The notes under the pieces: model-generated
Seen by the model: the letters and a program-made list of their open reading frames with translations, nothing else
The model's database searches: none
Told to the model about the DNA's origin: nothing
Origin: GWB2-37-7 sp942492835
GTDB lineage: Bacteria > Bacillota > Clostridia > Lutisporales > Lutisporaceae
DNA length: 64,000 bases
Assembly: GCA_942492835.1 (NCBI GenBank)
Contig: OW818645.1
Location: 1,240,001-1,304,000, forward strand
Direction: 5' to 3'
Translations under genes and position numbers: made by a program
Part shown: piece by piece, positions 50,132 to 58,404 of the stretch
Layout of the letters: each line of letters opens with the position of its first letter
Position numbering within the stretch: position 1 is the stretch's first letter

Positions 50132-51589
50132 TTACCTCTTACTTAATCTATTGCTTGTTTTAATTTCTTCAATTGCGTTGCCTATGATGGCTATGCCCTT
50201 TGTTATATCTCCCACATCTACCCCTGCAAAGCTGATTCTTATATGTTCTTCACCTTCCTGACCCTTCAAAAAGCTTGTCCCTGGCGTAAAAAGCACACCA
50301 TTTTGCTTGCAAAGCTCATATAAACTGCTGGCAGTGACATATTCAGGCAGCTTTATCCAAAGATTTAGCCCTCCGTTTGGTTGATTGAAGGCTGCCCCTC
50401 TAAGATACTTTTTTACAGCTCTTGTTGCCTCCAAATACCTTATGCTATATTCCTTTTGAATGTAATGAATATGCTCTTTTAATATGTTTCTTTTTAAGTA
50501 TACGTCTAATACGCGCTGCATAAAGCCTGAGGTGGAAATATCAGTAATATACTTAGCGGATGCGATATTTCCTTTTATGTGCTCTGGTATTAAAAGAAAT
50601 GCAACTCTAAGACCTGGCATAAATATCTTTGAAAAGCTTTTTATATATATTACGCTATCGCCCTTATCATAAGCTTTCAGTGGCACCGCAGACTTATCCG
50701 TATAGCTCAAATCTCCAGAAAAGTCGTCTTCTACAATCAATAGCTTATATTTCTTACAGAGTAGCATAAGATGCTTCTTTTTTCTATCTGAATAGCTGTT
50801 GCCCGTAGGATTTTGAAAGTTAGGCATTGTATACATAAACTTAGGTTTTATCATTCGCAACATCTTTTCAAGCTCATTCATATCCGGTCCATCAGGAAGC
50901 ATTGGTATTTCGACTATTCTTGCACCTCTTGAATTAAAAAGCGATGCAGCTCCCATATATGTAGGGCTCTCAACAAAAACATAGTCTCCATTCGACAGTA
51001 ACGCCTTTGAAATAATATCAATTCCCTGCTGTGCTCCTGATATAATATAAATATTTTCTGCTTTTGAGACAATATTTTGATCTGCCAAATACTCCGCTAT
51101 AGAGCTTCTTAATGGCAGATACCCCCTGCTGTCATGATACATGAAAGCAGTCCCAGCATCTCTTTCAATCACATCATTGATAGCCTTTTTAAACTCAGTC
51201 ATGGGGAAAAGTTTAGGGTCAGGAGATGCTATAGTAAAATTTATATAGCCCTCCTCCTGGTTATAGCTATATTCTAATTCTTCATCTATTTCGATGTTAT
51301 CAGATATAATATTTAGCCTTTCCTTTAGAGGCATTACATAGGAACCGCTACCCTGCTTCTTATATATGAGCTTACTGTCCTCCAAAAGTTTATATGCGTT
51401 TACTATAGTCACGCTATTGACATTTAGTACTTCTACAAAGTCCCTTATAGACGGAAGCTTATAATCCTCTTGAATAATGCCTTGCTGTATCAAGCTCTTC
51501 ATTTGTTCATATAGCTGTATATACAGAGGTTCACTAGTTCCCTTTTCAAGCTTTATATCCAATAAACTAAAATCTCTCTTAATTTTCAA
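50132..51589 (-). CDS. MocR/PdxR-type GntR-aminotransferase regulator
   Basis: The 485-residue protein has an N-terminal GntR winged helix (residues about 1-85: SEPLYIQLYEQMKSLIQQG, LPSIRDFVEVLNVNSVTIVNAY) and a C-terminal fold-type I aminotransferase domain (ISGAQQGIDIISKAL, MPNFQNPTGNSYS, VEDDFSGDLSY, and SFSKIFMPGLRVAF with the PLP lysine). MocR proteins such as PdxR and GabR sense PLP or amino acids. The regulated gene cannot be read from context; the DUF5050 lipoprotein gene 20 bases upstream runs in the same direction. Confidence 0.92.
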   Translation of the reverse strand: MKIKRDFSLLDIKLEKGTSEPLYIQLYEQMKSLIQQGIIQEDYKLPSIRDFVEVLNVNSVTIVNAYKLLEDSKLIYKKQGSGSYVMPLKERLNIISDNIEIDEELEYSYNQEEGYINFTIASPDPKLFPMTEFKKAINDVIERDAGTAFMYHDSRGYLPLRSSIAEYLADQNIVSKAENIYIISGAQQGIDIISKALLSNGDYVFVESPTYMGAASLFNSRGARIVEIPMLPDGPDMNELEKMLRMIKPKFMYTMPNFQNPTGNSYSDRKKKHLMLLCKKYKLLIVEDDFSGDLSYTDKSAVPLKAYDKGDSVIYIKSFSKIFMPGLRVAFLLIPEHIKGNIASAKYITDISTSGFMQRVLDVYLKRNILKEHIHYIQKEYSIRYLEATRAVKKYLRGAAFNQPNGGLNLWIKLPEYVTASSLYELCKQNGVLFTPGTSFLKGQEGEEHIRISFAGVDVGDITKGIAIIGNAIEEIKTSNRLSKR

Positions 51590-51609
51590 CTATGCTCACC
51601 TACTATATG

Positions 51610-52560
51610 CTATTTTATTACAGGCATTGATTTTCCACCATCAAGCTTTATTTTGTTCAATTTATTATATTCATTTATATAATAAATATAATCATAAGCG
51701 ATGTTCAAATAACTTGATTTACTATAATTTATAATCATTTCATCACTGCCATCAAGCTTTATCCTGTATATTTTACCATTTACATTTTTGTTTGAAAAGT
51801 ATATCCACTGTCCATTTACATTTATATAATTAACAGCTTTGTCAAAAAGCTTTGTCCTTTGACTGCCATCTGCTTTAATTTTGTATAGGTTACTATTGTC
51901 GGATTTGTTACAATAATATATCCAATCCTCTTGAACATTAATAAATGTAACCTCATCATCACATATTTTAGTTGCTTCACTTCCATCTGTCTTAACCTTA
52001 TATAGCAACTGTTTGTCAGTTCCATTACTAAAAAATATCCAATCTCCCTCTATAGAAAGGTATGAGGAAAAACTCTTTGTTAGCTTTGTGTTATTACTTC
52101 CATCAGTTTTCATCTTATATATTGTTCTTCCATCAGAAGCATTGCTATAATATATCCAATCTCCAACAACATTTATAAAGCTGGATTTATGATCGTTAAG
52201 CTTAACTTTTTCTGTACCGTCAAGCTTAAACTTATAAATTTCTCCATTTGCATCCGGACTTATATTACTATAGTAAAGCCAATCATCTGATACATTTAGA
52301 AACATTGATCTATCCGAGTTTACTTTAACAGCTTCATCAGATTCTGACCTTTTCTTATAAACATTCAGATTATCCAGCTCATTAGTGAAATATATCCATT
52401 CATTCTTGTAAGCTACAGTCCCACCATTGCTAATATTACCTGAGGTATTTCCTAAGTGACTGTCACCTTGAATATCTTTTGTATTATCCTTTTGACAAGC
52501 AGTGATTGAAATTGTAAATATAATTATAAGAATTATCAATATCAGTGATTTTTGCTTCAT
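51610..52560 (-). CDS. DUF5050 lipoprotein, beta-propeller-like repeats
   Basis: The 316-residue product has a lipoprotein signal (LILIILIIIFTISITAC, lipobox ITAC) and then six to seven ~42-residue repeats of the form DWIYYSN...YKMKTDGSNNTKL, the DUF5050 pattern that forms a beta-propeller on the outer surface. It is probably a cell-surface binding or scaffold lipoprotein. Start taken at ATG 52560; GTG 52566 is also in frame behind GGAGTTGA. It lies upstream of the MocR gene on the same strand. Confidence 0.85.
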   Translation of the reverse strand: MKQKSLILIILIIIFTISITACQKDNTKDIQGDSHLGNTSGNISNGGTVAYKNEWIYFTNELDNLNVYKKRSESDEAVKVNSDRSMFLNVSDDWLYYSNISPDANGEIYKFKLDGTEKVKLNDHKSSFINVVGDWIYYSNASDGRTIYKMKTDGSNNTKLTKSFSSYLSIEGDWIFFSNGTDKQLLYKVKTDGSEATKICDDEVTFINVQEDWIYYCNKSDNSNLYKIKADGSQRTKLFDKAVNYINVNGQWIYFSNKNVNGKIYRIKLDGSDEMIINYSKSSYLNIAYDYIYYINEYNKLNKIKLDGGKSMPVIK

Positions 52561-52726
52561 TAACACTCAACTCCTTTATTTACTATCAACTGTTTACTAC
52601 CAATTATATTATAGCATATCTGTTCGCTTACATTTAGAGCCAACAGAAGCATTTTATAACTAAGTTTATGTTTATTTTTTCTCCTAATAGTAAATAATAT
52701 TTAAAAAGTAATATGGGGGGATCTAC

Positions 52727-53389
52727 ATGAACAAGAACATTTTTAAGAGAGTGCCAAAACACATAGGCATTATACCAGACGGCAATAGAAGGTGGGCAGT
52801 TGCAAATGGAATGAATAAGCAGGACGGCTATGACTTTGGAATTGATCCAGGCTTTGAGCTATATAAGCTTTGTATAGAAAACGGCGTCAAAGAGATAACC
52901 TTCTATGGCTTTACTCAGGATAACACCAAGAGACCTAGCCAGCAGACAGAAGCCTTTACAAAGGCATGTATTGATGCAGTAAGTAAGCTTTCTAACAGAG
53001 ATGGAAACCTTATGGTTATAGGAAATACAGATTCTCCATTATTTCCAAAAGAGCTTTTGCCATACACCAACAGAGTTACATTTGGTAAAGGCATAATTAA
53101 GATAAACTTCTTAGTGAACTATGGCTGGAACTGGGATCTAAATCAAGCACACATGCATTCTGATGCAGACACCAATAATTTTCACAGTAAAATAGCTTCT
53201 TCTGATATCTCAAAAATAGACCTTATTCTTAGATGGGGAGGTCGATATAGATTAAGCGGTTTTCTTCCCATACAATCAGTATATTCCGATTTCTATGTAA
53301 TAAACGATATGTGGCCGGACTTTAAATCAGAACATTTTTACAAAGCTTTAGAATGGTATCAAGACCAGGATGTCACACTCGGAGGTTAA
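52727..53389 (+). CDS. Divergent cis-prenyltransferase (UppS-like)
   Basis: The 220-residue protein has the UPPS start HIGIIPDGNRRWAVANG with the D-G-N-x-R-W-A block (Asp18 binds magnesium), ITFYGFTQDNTKRP and a C-terminal DLILRWGGRYRLSGFLPIQ then YSDFYVINDMWPDF that matches the R-x-x-G-x-R-x-S-x-F and E/W-P-D-F region. The R-T-S-G-E segment is changed to R-W-G-G-R, and the protein is shorter than normal UppS (about 250). It is probably a paralogue with a different chain length or substrate rather than the essential cell-wall enzyme. ATG follows GGGGGGATCTAC. Confidence 0.8.
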   Translation: MNKNIFKRVPKHIGIIPDGNRRWAVANGMNKQDGYDFGIDPGFELYKLCIENGVKEITFYGFTQDNTKRPSQQTEAFTKACIDAVSKLSNRDGNLMVIGNTDSPLFPKELLPYTNRVTFGKGIIKINFLVNYGWNWDLNQAHMHSDADTNNFHSKIASSDISKIDLILRWGGRYRLSGFLPIQSVYSDFYVINDMWPDFKSEHFYKALEWYQDQDVTLGG

Positions 53390-53436
53390 TAGCTGTATAA
53401 TAGCATATAAAGATTTGGTATAATCTATATATGCTA

Positions 53437-53484
53437 TATATTTTGCACTTCAAATTTTTCATATAATTCAAAGTGTGCAAAATA
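53437..53484 (+). promoter_or_regulatory. Hairpin in the cca leader
   Basis: ATATTTTGCACTT (53437-53449) pairs with AAGTGTGCAAAATAT (53470-53484), allowing for a bulge of two bases, around a 20-base loop. It lies between an extended -10 box (TGGTATAAT, 53416-53424) and the cca ribosome binding site, so it should be at the 5' end of the mRNA. It resembles the dispersed element in shape but not closely in sequence. Confidence 0.45.
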
Positions 53485-53503
53485 TTATTATGAGGTGATG
53501 GTT

Positions 53504-54841
53504 TTGGATAAAAGTATAGTAATTGCGCTTCCTCCTCAAGTAATATATATTATTGAGCAGCTTCAGCAAAAGGGCTTTGAAGCTTTTATAGTTGGAGGCT
53601 GTGTTAGAGATTCCATTATAGGCAGAAGCCCTCAGGATTGGGACATAACAACAAATGCAAAGCCTAATGATGTAAAAGCTATGTTTGATAAAACATTTGA
53701 TACTGGACTTGCGCATGGTACAGTCACTGTATTAGTGGATAATACCGCCTACGAGGTTACTACTTACAGAACAGAAGGAAAATATATAAACAACAGAAAG
53801 CCCGAAAAGGTAGACTTTATTAATAATATAGATGAGGATTTGAGTAGAAGAGACTTTACTATAAATGCAATGGCTTATAACCCGACTCGAGGTTTAGTTG
53901 ATCCCTTCAATGGACTTATTTCTATTGAGTACAAAATGATAAAAGCTGTAGGCAATGCAGAGGATCGATTTGAAGAAGATGCTCTTAGGATGCTAAGAGC
54001 AGTACGTTTTTGTGCCCAGCTTGGATATGATATAGAGCCTCTTACCTTACAGGCTATAAAAAATCACAGTTTGCTTATAAATAATATTAGTGCCGAACGT
54101 ATAAGAGATGAGCTTACTAAGACTCTTATGGCAGACCCCTTAGCCTTTGAGCTACTTCATTTTACAGGACTTTTAAAGCAGATTATGCCTGAGTTTGATT
54201 GCTGCTTTGATATAGAGCAGCATAATCCATATCATATGTACAATGTTGCACTTCACAGTCTGTATTCTGCTGCAAATACAGCTCATGACCTTATACTTCG
54301 CTGGACTATGCTGCTTCATGATATAGGAAAGGAGGATACAATAAGTGTTGACAGTGAAGGCATAAATCACTTTTTTGACCATGCGAGAGTGAGCGTTCAA
54401 AAAGCAGAGTGTATTATGCAACGTTTACGCTTTGATAATTCTTCAATAAATCAAATTAAGCATTTGATACTTCATCACGACAGACAGCTCGGAGAGAGTG
54501 AAAAAAGTGTAAGAAAAGCAGTTGCTGAGATCGGAACAGATTTATTTGAAGCTTGGCTACAGGTTAAAGAAGCCGATATAAGTGCTCAACGCTCTGAAAA
54601 AGCTGGAGAAAGACTTGTTAAGCTTGACAGGGTAAAGGCTATATATGAGAAGATTATAGCTGATAAACAGTGCCTAACTATTAAAGACCTGTCTGTCAGC
54701 GGTGATGATCTTATAGCAATAGGCTTTAAACAAGATAAGACACTGGGTACTGTGCTCAAAATGCTATTTGATATGGTATTGGAACAGCCTGAACTAAACT
54801 GTAGAGCAACACTTATACAGCTAGCTAAGAAGTATCTATAA
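53504..54841 (+). CDS. cca: CCA tRNA nucleotidyltransferase with HD domain
   Basis: From TTG 53504 (six bases after GAGGTG) the 445-residue enzyme adds or repairs the 3' CCA end of tRNAs. The head domain has IVGGCVRDSIIGRSPQDWDITT (metal Asp pair), HGTVTVLV, RRDFTINAMAYNP and a neck with EDALRMLRAVRF. A C-terminal HD domain follows (WTMLLHDIGKEDT, HDRQL), as in some Firmicutes fusions. A GTG at 53495 overlaps the ribosome binding site. A possible leader hairpin and an extended -10 promoter precede it. Confidence 0.95.
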   Translation: MDKSIVIALPPQVIYIIEQLQQKGFEAFIVGGCVRDSIIGRSPQDWDITTNAKPNDVKAMFDKTFDTGLAHGTVTVLVDNTAYEVTTYRTEGKYINNRKPEKVDFINNIDEDLSRRDFTINAMAYNPTRGLVDPFNGLISIEYKMIKAVGNAEDRFEEDALRMLRAVRFCAQLGYDIEPLTLQAIKNHSLLINNISAERIRDELTKTLMADPLAFELLHFTGLLKQIMPEFDCCFDIEQHNPYHMYNVALHSLYSAANTAHDLILRWTMLLHDIGKEDTISVDSEGINHFFDHARVSVQKAECIMQRLRFDNSSINQIKHLILHHDRQLGESEKSVRKAVAEIGTDLFEAWLQVKEADISAQRSEKAGERLVKLDRVKAIYEKIIADKQCLTIKDLSVSGDDLIAIGFKQDKTLGTVLKMLFDMVLEQPELNCRATLIQLAKKYL

Positions 54842-54861
54842 ATCTTTTATAAAAATTAAGA

Positions 54862-54890
54862 AAACCAGCATCAATATTCGGTGCTGGTTT
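54862..54890 (+). terminator. Terminator of cca
   Basis: AAACCAGCA / TGCTGGTTT with an eleven-base loop, followed by GTCTATAT; the U-tract is weak. Confidence 0.6.
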
Positions 54891-54936
54891 GTCTATATCT
54901 CAATATATTCTCTGACTTATCATTATTGTGTATTTA

Positions 54937-55611
54937 TTACAATTTTGGTATGACTACTATTAATGTTGCAATCAACCACATAATACCTACCATTATAGCA
55001 GACTTATTAAGCTTTAAATTTGCTACCTTTGAGAATCCAAATACAAGTAGCAAAACTTGACATATAACAAACAAATCCACTCTACCTAAAAGTGCATCTG
55101 CAATATTAGGGTTTAGAGTATTTCCATAATTATTAGTAAAATATGCAATTGCCAGACTTACCAAAGAACCTATGCATACTGGAATGTATGCAAGTGAATA
55201 TACTGATAAAAGCTTCTTGTATGTTGTTTTACCACCAAACAGTGATACAAGTCCCCAATAAATTAGGGTGACTAAGAAAACAGATGCAATTGCCATTATA
55301 GCTGCAAATATTGCAATAAGAGCAGTCATCCAAGGTGCATTCATAAGCTCCATAACAGCCTGAACTTGATCTTTTGACATATTCGGCATACTCTGTAGCA
55401 TATTATCAATCTGTGCTTCAAAAGTAAATATTTTGCTCAGTACCGCCTGTAAAGTGACAGTAGCAATAATAATAAGAAACTTTAGCTTCCATGTTGGATT
55501 AGTATTATAATCCTCAAATAATCTATTTGGGTTAGTGAAAAAACATTTAAACTTTTCGCCTATCGTTAAATTCTTAACCGATGCTGTTTCAACTATGTTG
55601 TTAACTTCCAT
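54937..55611 (-). CDS. YIP1 family membrane protein
   Basis: The 224-residue protein starts with a soluble region (KNLTIGEKFKCFFTNPNRLF) and NPTWKLKFLIIIATVTLQAVL, then about five helices (ALIAIFAAIMAIASVFLVTLIYWGLVS, YSLAYIPVCIGSLVSLAIAY and two more), the YIP1 domain layout. The function of bacterial YIP1 proteins is unclear. ATG follows GGGGGAACATT. Monocistronic; two hairpins (55683-55704 and 55711-55746) separate it from the GT2 gene, which ends upstream. Confidence 0.85.
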   Translation of the reverse strand: MEVNNIVETASVKNLTIGEKFKCFFTNPNRLFEDYNTNPTWKLKFLIIIATVTLQAVLSKIFTFEAQIDNMLQSMPNMSKDQVQAVMELMNAPWMTALIAIFAAIMAIASVFLVTLIYWGLVSLFGGKTTYKKLLSVYSLAYIPVCIGSLVSLAIAYFTNNYGNTLNPNIADALLGRVDLFVICQVLLLVFGFSKVANLKLNKSAIMVGIMWLIATLIVVIPKL

Positions 55612-55710
55612 AATGTTCCCCCCATTTCAAATTTATAATACAATTATATTCTGAATTATCATACATTACAAGAAATAAGGCAGGGATGATCTGTGTATCA
55701 TCCCTAACAC

Positions 55711-55746
55711 AAAAGACGTTTCTTATAATTATCAGAAACGTCTTTT
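55711..55746 (-). terminator. Terminator of the GT2 gene
   Basis: AAAAGACGTTTCT / AGAAACGTCTTTT with a ten-base loop, next to the stop codon; a second small hairpin GGGATGAT / ATCATCCC lies at 55683-55704. Confidence 0.75.
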
Positions 55747-55749
55747 GAT

Positions 55750-56997
55750 TTATTCTATTTCTTGTATAGATAAACTTCTATTATGCTGTGTATGACTCCA
55801 ATCCTTGTTCTTCATTCTTATTATGCCTTCTATAGCTATTGGTACCCATGTCAAGCCAAAAAACATATAAGAAGGATAATAAAGAACCATTTTCCAAGTA
55901 AATTTCTTTTCTACTATTAAGCTTATAGGTAGAAGCAATAGCTGAATTACTCCTATATAGAAGAAAAAATTAGGTGTTACACTATTTGTAATCATTAACA
56001 GCTTCTCATCAAACAAAAATATATTAAAAATCGGAAGTATCATCATCAAACCGCCTAATATCAATACATAAGGCTGTAATGTGTATATTGCACAATCTAT
56101 TGCAACAAAATCACCATCTCTTAATCCCTTTCCAATGAGCTTGAAGAAATATCTAGAGCAAACATCACCAAAGCCCTGCATCCATCTTCTTCTCTGCTTC
56201 CATGATTGAGCTAAAGTTAATGGCTTTTCATCATATATAATTGCTTTTGGTGCGTATCCTACTTTTATACCGTTAAGCACCAGTTTTGCAGTAAACTCTA
56301 AATCTTCTGCCAAGCTAGTCGCGTTCCAGCCCATTTCCTTCAGAACCTTTATATCCATGCAAAAACCTGTACCTCCAATTTCATTGCTCAATCCCAAATA
56401 GGTTCTCGCACATTGGAAAAGCCTGTTTACACTCCAAAAGGAAATGGAATAACCCATAGTAATCCAAGAATCACTTGGATTTTTACTATCTATGTAACCT
56501 TGTACAACCTTATGTCCTTCACAAAGTTTATTATTCATCTCTAATAAGAAGTCCTTTGAAACCAAGTTGTCCGCATCAAAAATTACTGCTGCATCATATT
56601 TACTATTATCATTAAAAAGCACTTGATCAAAAGCCCAATTCAATGCATATCCCTTTCCTCTTTCCTCCTTGTTCACTCTAACAAGAACTTTAGCACCTGC
56701 TCTTTTTGCAGAATCGGCAGTATTGTCACTGCAATTATCAGCTATTACAAAAACATCATAAAGCTCTTCTGGATAATTAACATGCTTGAGGTTTTCAATA
56801 ATACTCGATATTACAATTTCTTCATTATATGCAGGAATAAATATAGCAAACTTTTTTTCTGGCATATGGACTTTTTCACTCTTATTCCTAAATTTTGCTA
56901 TCAGTCCAAAAATCGATGTAACTGTATAATATATGCCAATTGTCCAAAATATTACTTGTAGTATAAGGAAAATGCCATTAAACATATCTTCTAACAC
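55750..56997 (-). CDS. GT2 family membrane glycosyltransferase
   Basis: The 415-residue protein has an N-terminal membrane helix, a GT-A catalytic domain with AIFIPAYNEEIVISS, IADNCSDNTADSA, VIFDADNLVSKDF (metal-binding D-x-D region), LAEDLEFTAKL and QSWKQRRRWMQG (Q-x-x-R-W), and three or four C-terminal helices. This is the processive GT2 layout of hyaluronan/cellulose-type synthases and N-acetylglucosaminyl transferases of biofilm polymers. Substrate unknown. No PilZ domain. The start may be GTG 56997 or ATG 56985 (AAGGTG precedes the latter). Confidence 0.92.
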   Translation of the reverse strand: MLEDMFNGIFLILQVIFWTIGIYYTVTSIFGLIAKFRNKSEKVHMPEKKFAIFIPAYNEEIVISSIIENLKHVNYPEELYDVFVIADNCSDNTADSAKRAGAKVLVRVNKEERGKGYALNWAFDQVLFNDNSKYDAAVIFDADNLVSKDFLLEMNNKLCEGHKVVQGYIDSKNPSDSWITMGYSISFWSVNRLFQCARTYLGLSNEIGGTGFCMDIKVLKEMGWNATSLAEDLEFTAKLVLNGIKVGYAPKAIIYDEKPLTLAQSWKQRRRWMQGFGDVCSRYFFKLIGKGLRDGDFVAIDCAIYTLQPYVLILGGLMMILPIFNIFLFDEKLLMITNSVTPNFFFYIGVIQLLLLPISLIVEKKFTWKMVLYYPSYMFFGLTWVPIAIEGIIRMKNKDWSHTQHNRSLSIQEIE

Positions 56998-57215
56998 CTT
57001 AAAATCCCCCTAATATAAATTACTCAATTTATACTGATTTAACACACCTATTATGATACCATTTGTTAACATTGTTATAAACACTTTAAAAAGCTATTAT
57101 ACAAATTTTGACCTTAATATTATAATTTTATGCGACTATAGCTTTGATTATTGTAAATTATCTTGTTATTTATCAATATTGCTCAATTTTTCGTGATAAA
57201 TTGCTTAATTAAGTA

Positions 57216-57608
57216 TTAAGATTGCAAATCTGCATCTTTAATTATTGAAATCGCCTTAGAACTCATATACGTTATATGATTTAGAGGTACTTTGAATTCT
57301 TGCTCAATAAAATTTCTGCATTCTTCCTTATCACTTATCCAAACCACATAATAAATCACAAAATCTTCCTTTATTATGCTAACTCTATCATATATTAAAT
57401 CAGGTCCTATACCTAGAGCATCCGATAAAATATGCACAAGCTCATCTTGCATGCCTGGCATCTTACTAAGAGAAAGTATAATCTTACCATCAGTAGCTGT
57501 AATTACTATTACACCTGTGTTTGTATTATTCTTTATGGATACAGGTACTTTACGCTGTAATGCCTCTGTCAAGGCATCTATTACAATTATTTTAAATTCC
57601 AATTCCAT
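57216..57608 (-). CDS. Small protein of unknown function
   Basis: The 130-residue product starts at ATG with AAGTGAGAGTAT upstream. It is alpha/beta in character (IKNNTNTGVIVITATDGKII, then VSIIKEDFVIYYVVWI) with no signal peptide, cysteine motif or metal site. It does not resemble a known family. Gene-free stretches of about 210 bases lie on both sides (57000-57215 and 57609-57822, the latter with a small ORF). Codon use looks normal for the window. Confidence 0.65.
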   Translation of the reverse strand: MELEFKIIVIDALTEALQRKVPVSIKNNTNTGVIVITATDGKIILSLSKMPGMQDELVHILSDALGIGPDLIYDRVSIIKEDFVIYYVVWISDKEECRNFIEQEFKVPLNHITYMSSKAISIIKDADLQS

Positions 57609-57697
57609 ATACTCTCACTTCCAATACGTTATAAAAATAACTGGGTAAATCAAATAGATACTCCACGAGCTATTACAGTTCCAAAATACCATTTTTC

Positions 57698-57805
57698 TCA
57701 TACATATAAGCACAGAATAATCCTTAGAATATGCTTGTACACTTCCAAATATAAAGATACATTAAAACCAATAATAAAAAAGAAAGTTATAAGATATTCT
57801 ATCAT
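57698..57805 (-). CDS. Possible 35-residue membrane peptide
   Basis: A short ORF, ATG 57805 to TGA, lies 17 bases downstream of the engB stop with GGGAG five bases before its start. The product is strongly hydrophobic: MIEYLITFFFIIGFNVSLYL then EVYKHILRIILCLYV. It could be a small membrane peptide translated from the engB transcript or a chance ORF. No homologue is known to me. Confidence 0.35.
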   Translation of the reverse strand: MIEYLITFFFIIGFNVSLYLEVYKHILRIILCLYV

Positions 57806-57822
57806 TGTTACTCCCAAATAAT

Positions 57823-58404
57823 CTAGAAGGATTGAACAATTAAATCCCACAACTCTTCTCTATTCTGATGAGTTGCAGATGAGTAGGGAATAAGAATATC
57901 GTCCGGGTCTAATTCTAAGGTATTTCTTATTAATTCAAGATTCTTCTTAAGCTCACTCTTTTTAATTTTATCAAGCTTAGTGGCTACTATTATTGCCTTA
58001 TCTCTATAATATTTAATAAAATCATACATAAGTCTATCATCGCCTGTTGGTTTATGTCTTATATCAACTAAAAGAACTACACATCTTAAGTTCTCTCGAA
58101 TAGTGAGGTAGTCCTCTATCATCATTCCCCACTTCTGCTTTTCTGCTTGAGATACTGCCGCATAACCATAACCTGGAAGATCTACAAGCATAAGCTCTTC
58201 ATCTACTACAAAGAAATTTATAAGTCTCGTCTTCCCAGGCTTTGAACTTACCTTAACAAGACTTTTTCTATTTAACATAGAATTTATAAGTGAGGATTTA
58301 CCAACATTAGATCTGCCTGCAAAAGCAACCTCAGGCAAATCTGATATTGGATACTGATCTTTTTGCGCAGCACTAGTGACAAAATCACACCTTTTTATAA
58401 TCAT
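57823..58404 (-). CDS. engB: Ribosome biogenesis GTPase YsxC/EngB
   Basis: From ATG 58404 (behind AAGGGGTGAAGATT) the 193-residue GTPase has G1 AGRSNVGKSSLIN, G2/G3 in SSKPGKTRLINFFVV and LVDLPGYGYA, G4 ATKLDK, and IPYSSATHQN for G5. It is needed for late assembly of the 50S subunit. The start overlaps the lon stop by 20 bases, a common clostridial order (lon-engB), so the two are coupled. Confidence 0.95.
   Translation of the reverse strand: MIIKRCDFVTSAAQKDQYPISDLPEVAFAGRSNVGKSSLINSMLNRKSLVKVSSKPGKTRLINFFVVDEELMLVDLPGYGYAAVSQAEKQKWGMMIEDYLTIRENLRCVVLLVDIRHKPTGDDRLMYDFIKYYRDKAIIVATKLDKIKKSELKKNLELIRNTLELDPDDILIPYSSATHQNREELWDLIVQSF

Noticed and set aside
57000..57215. Gene in the stretch upstream of the GT2 gene
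   Set aside because: No ORF with a ribosome binding site on either strand and no strong hairpin; probably promoter sequence only.
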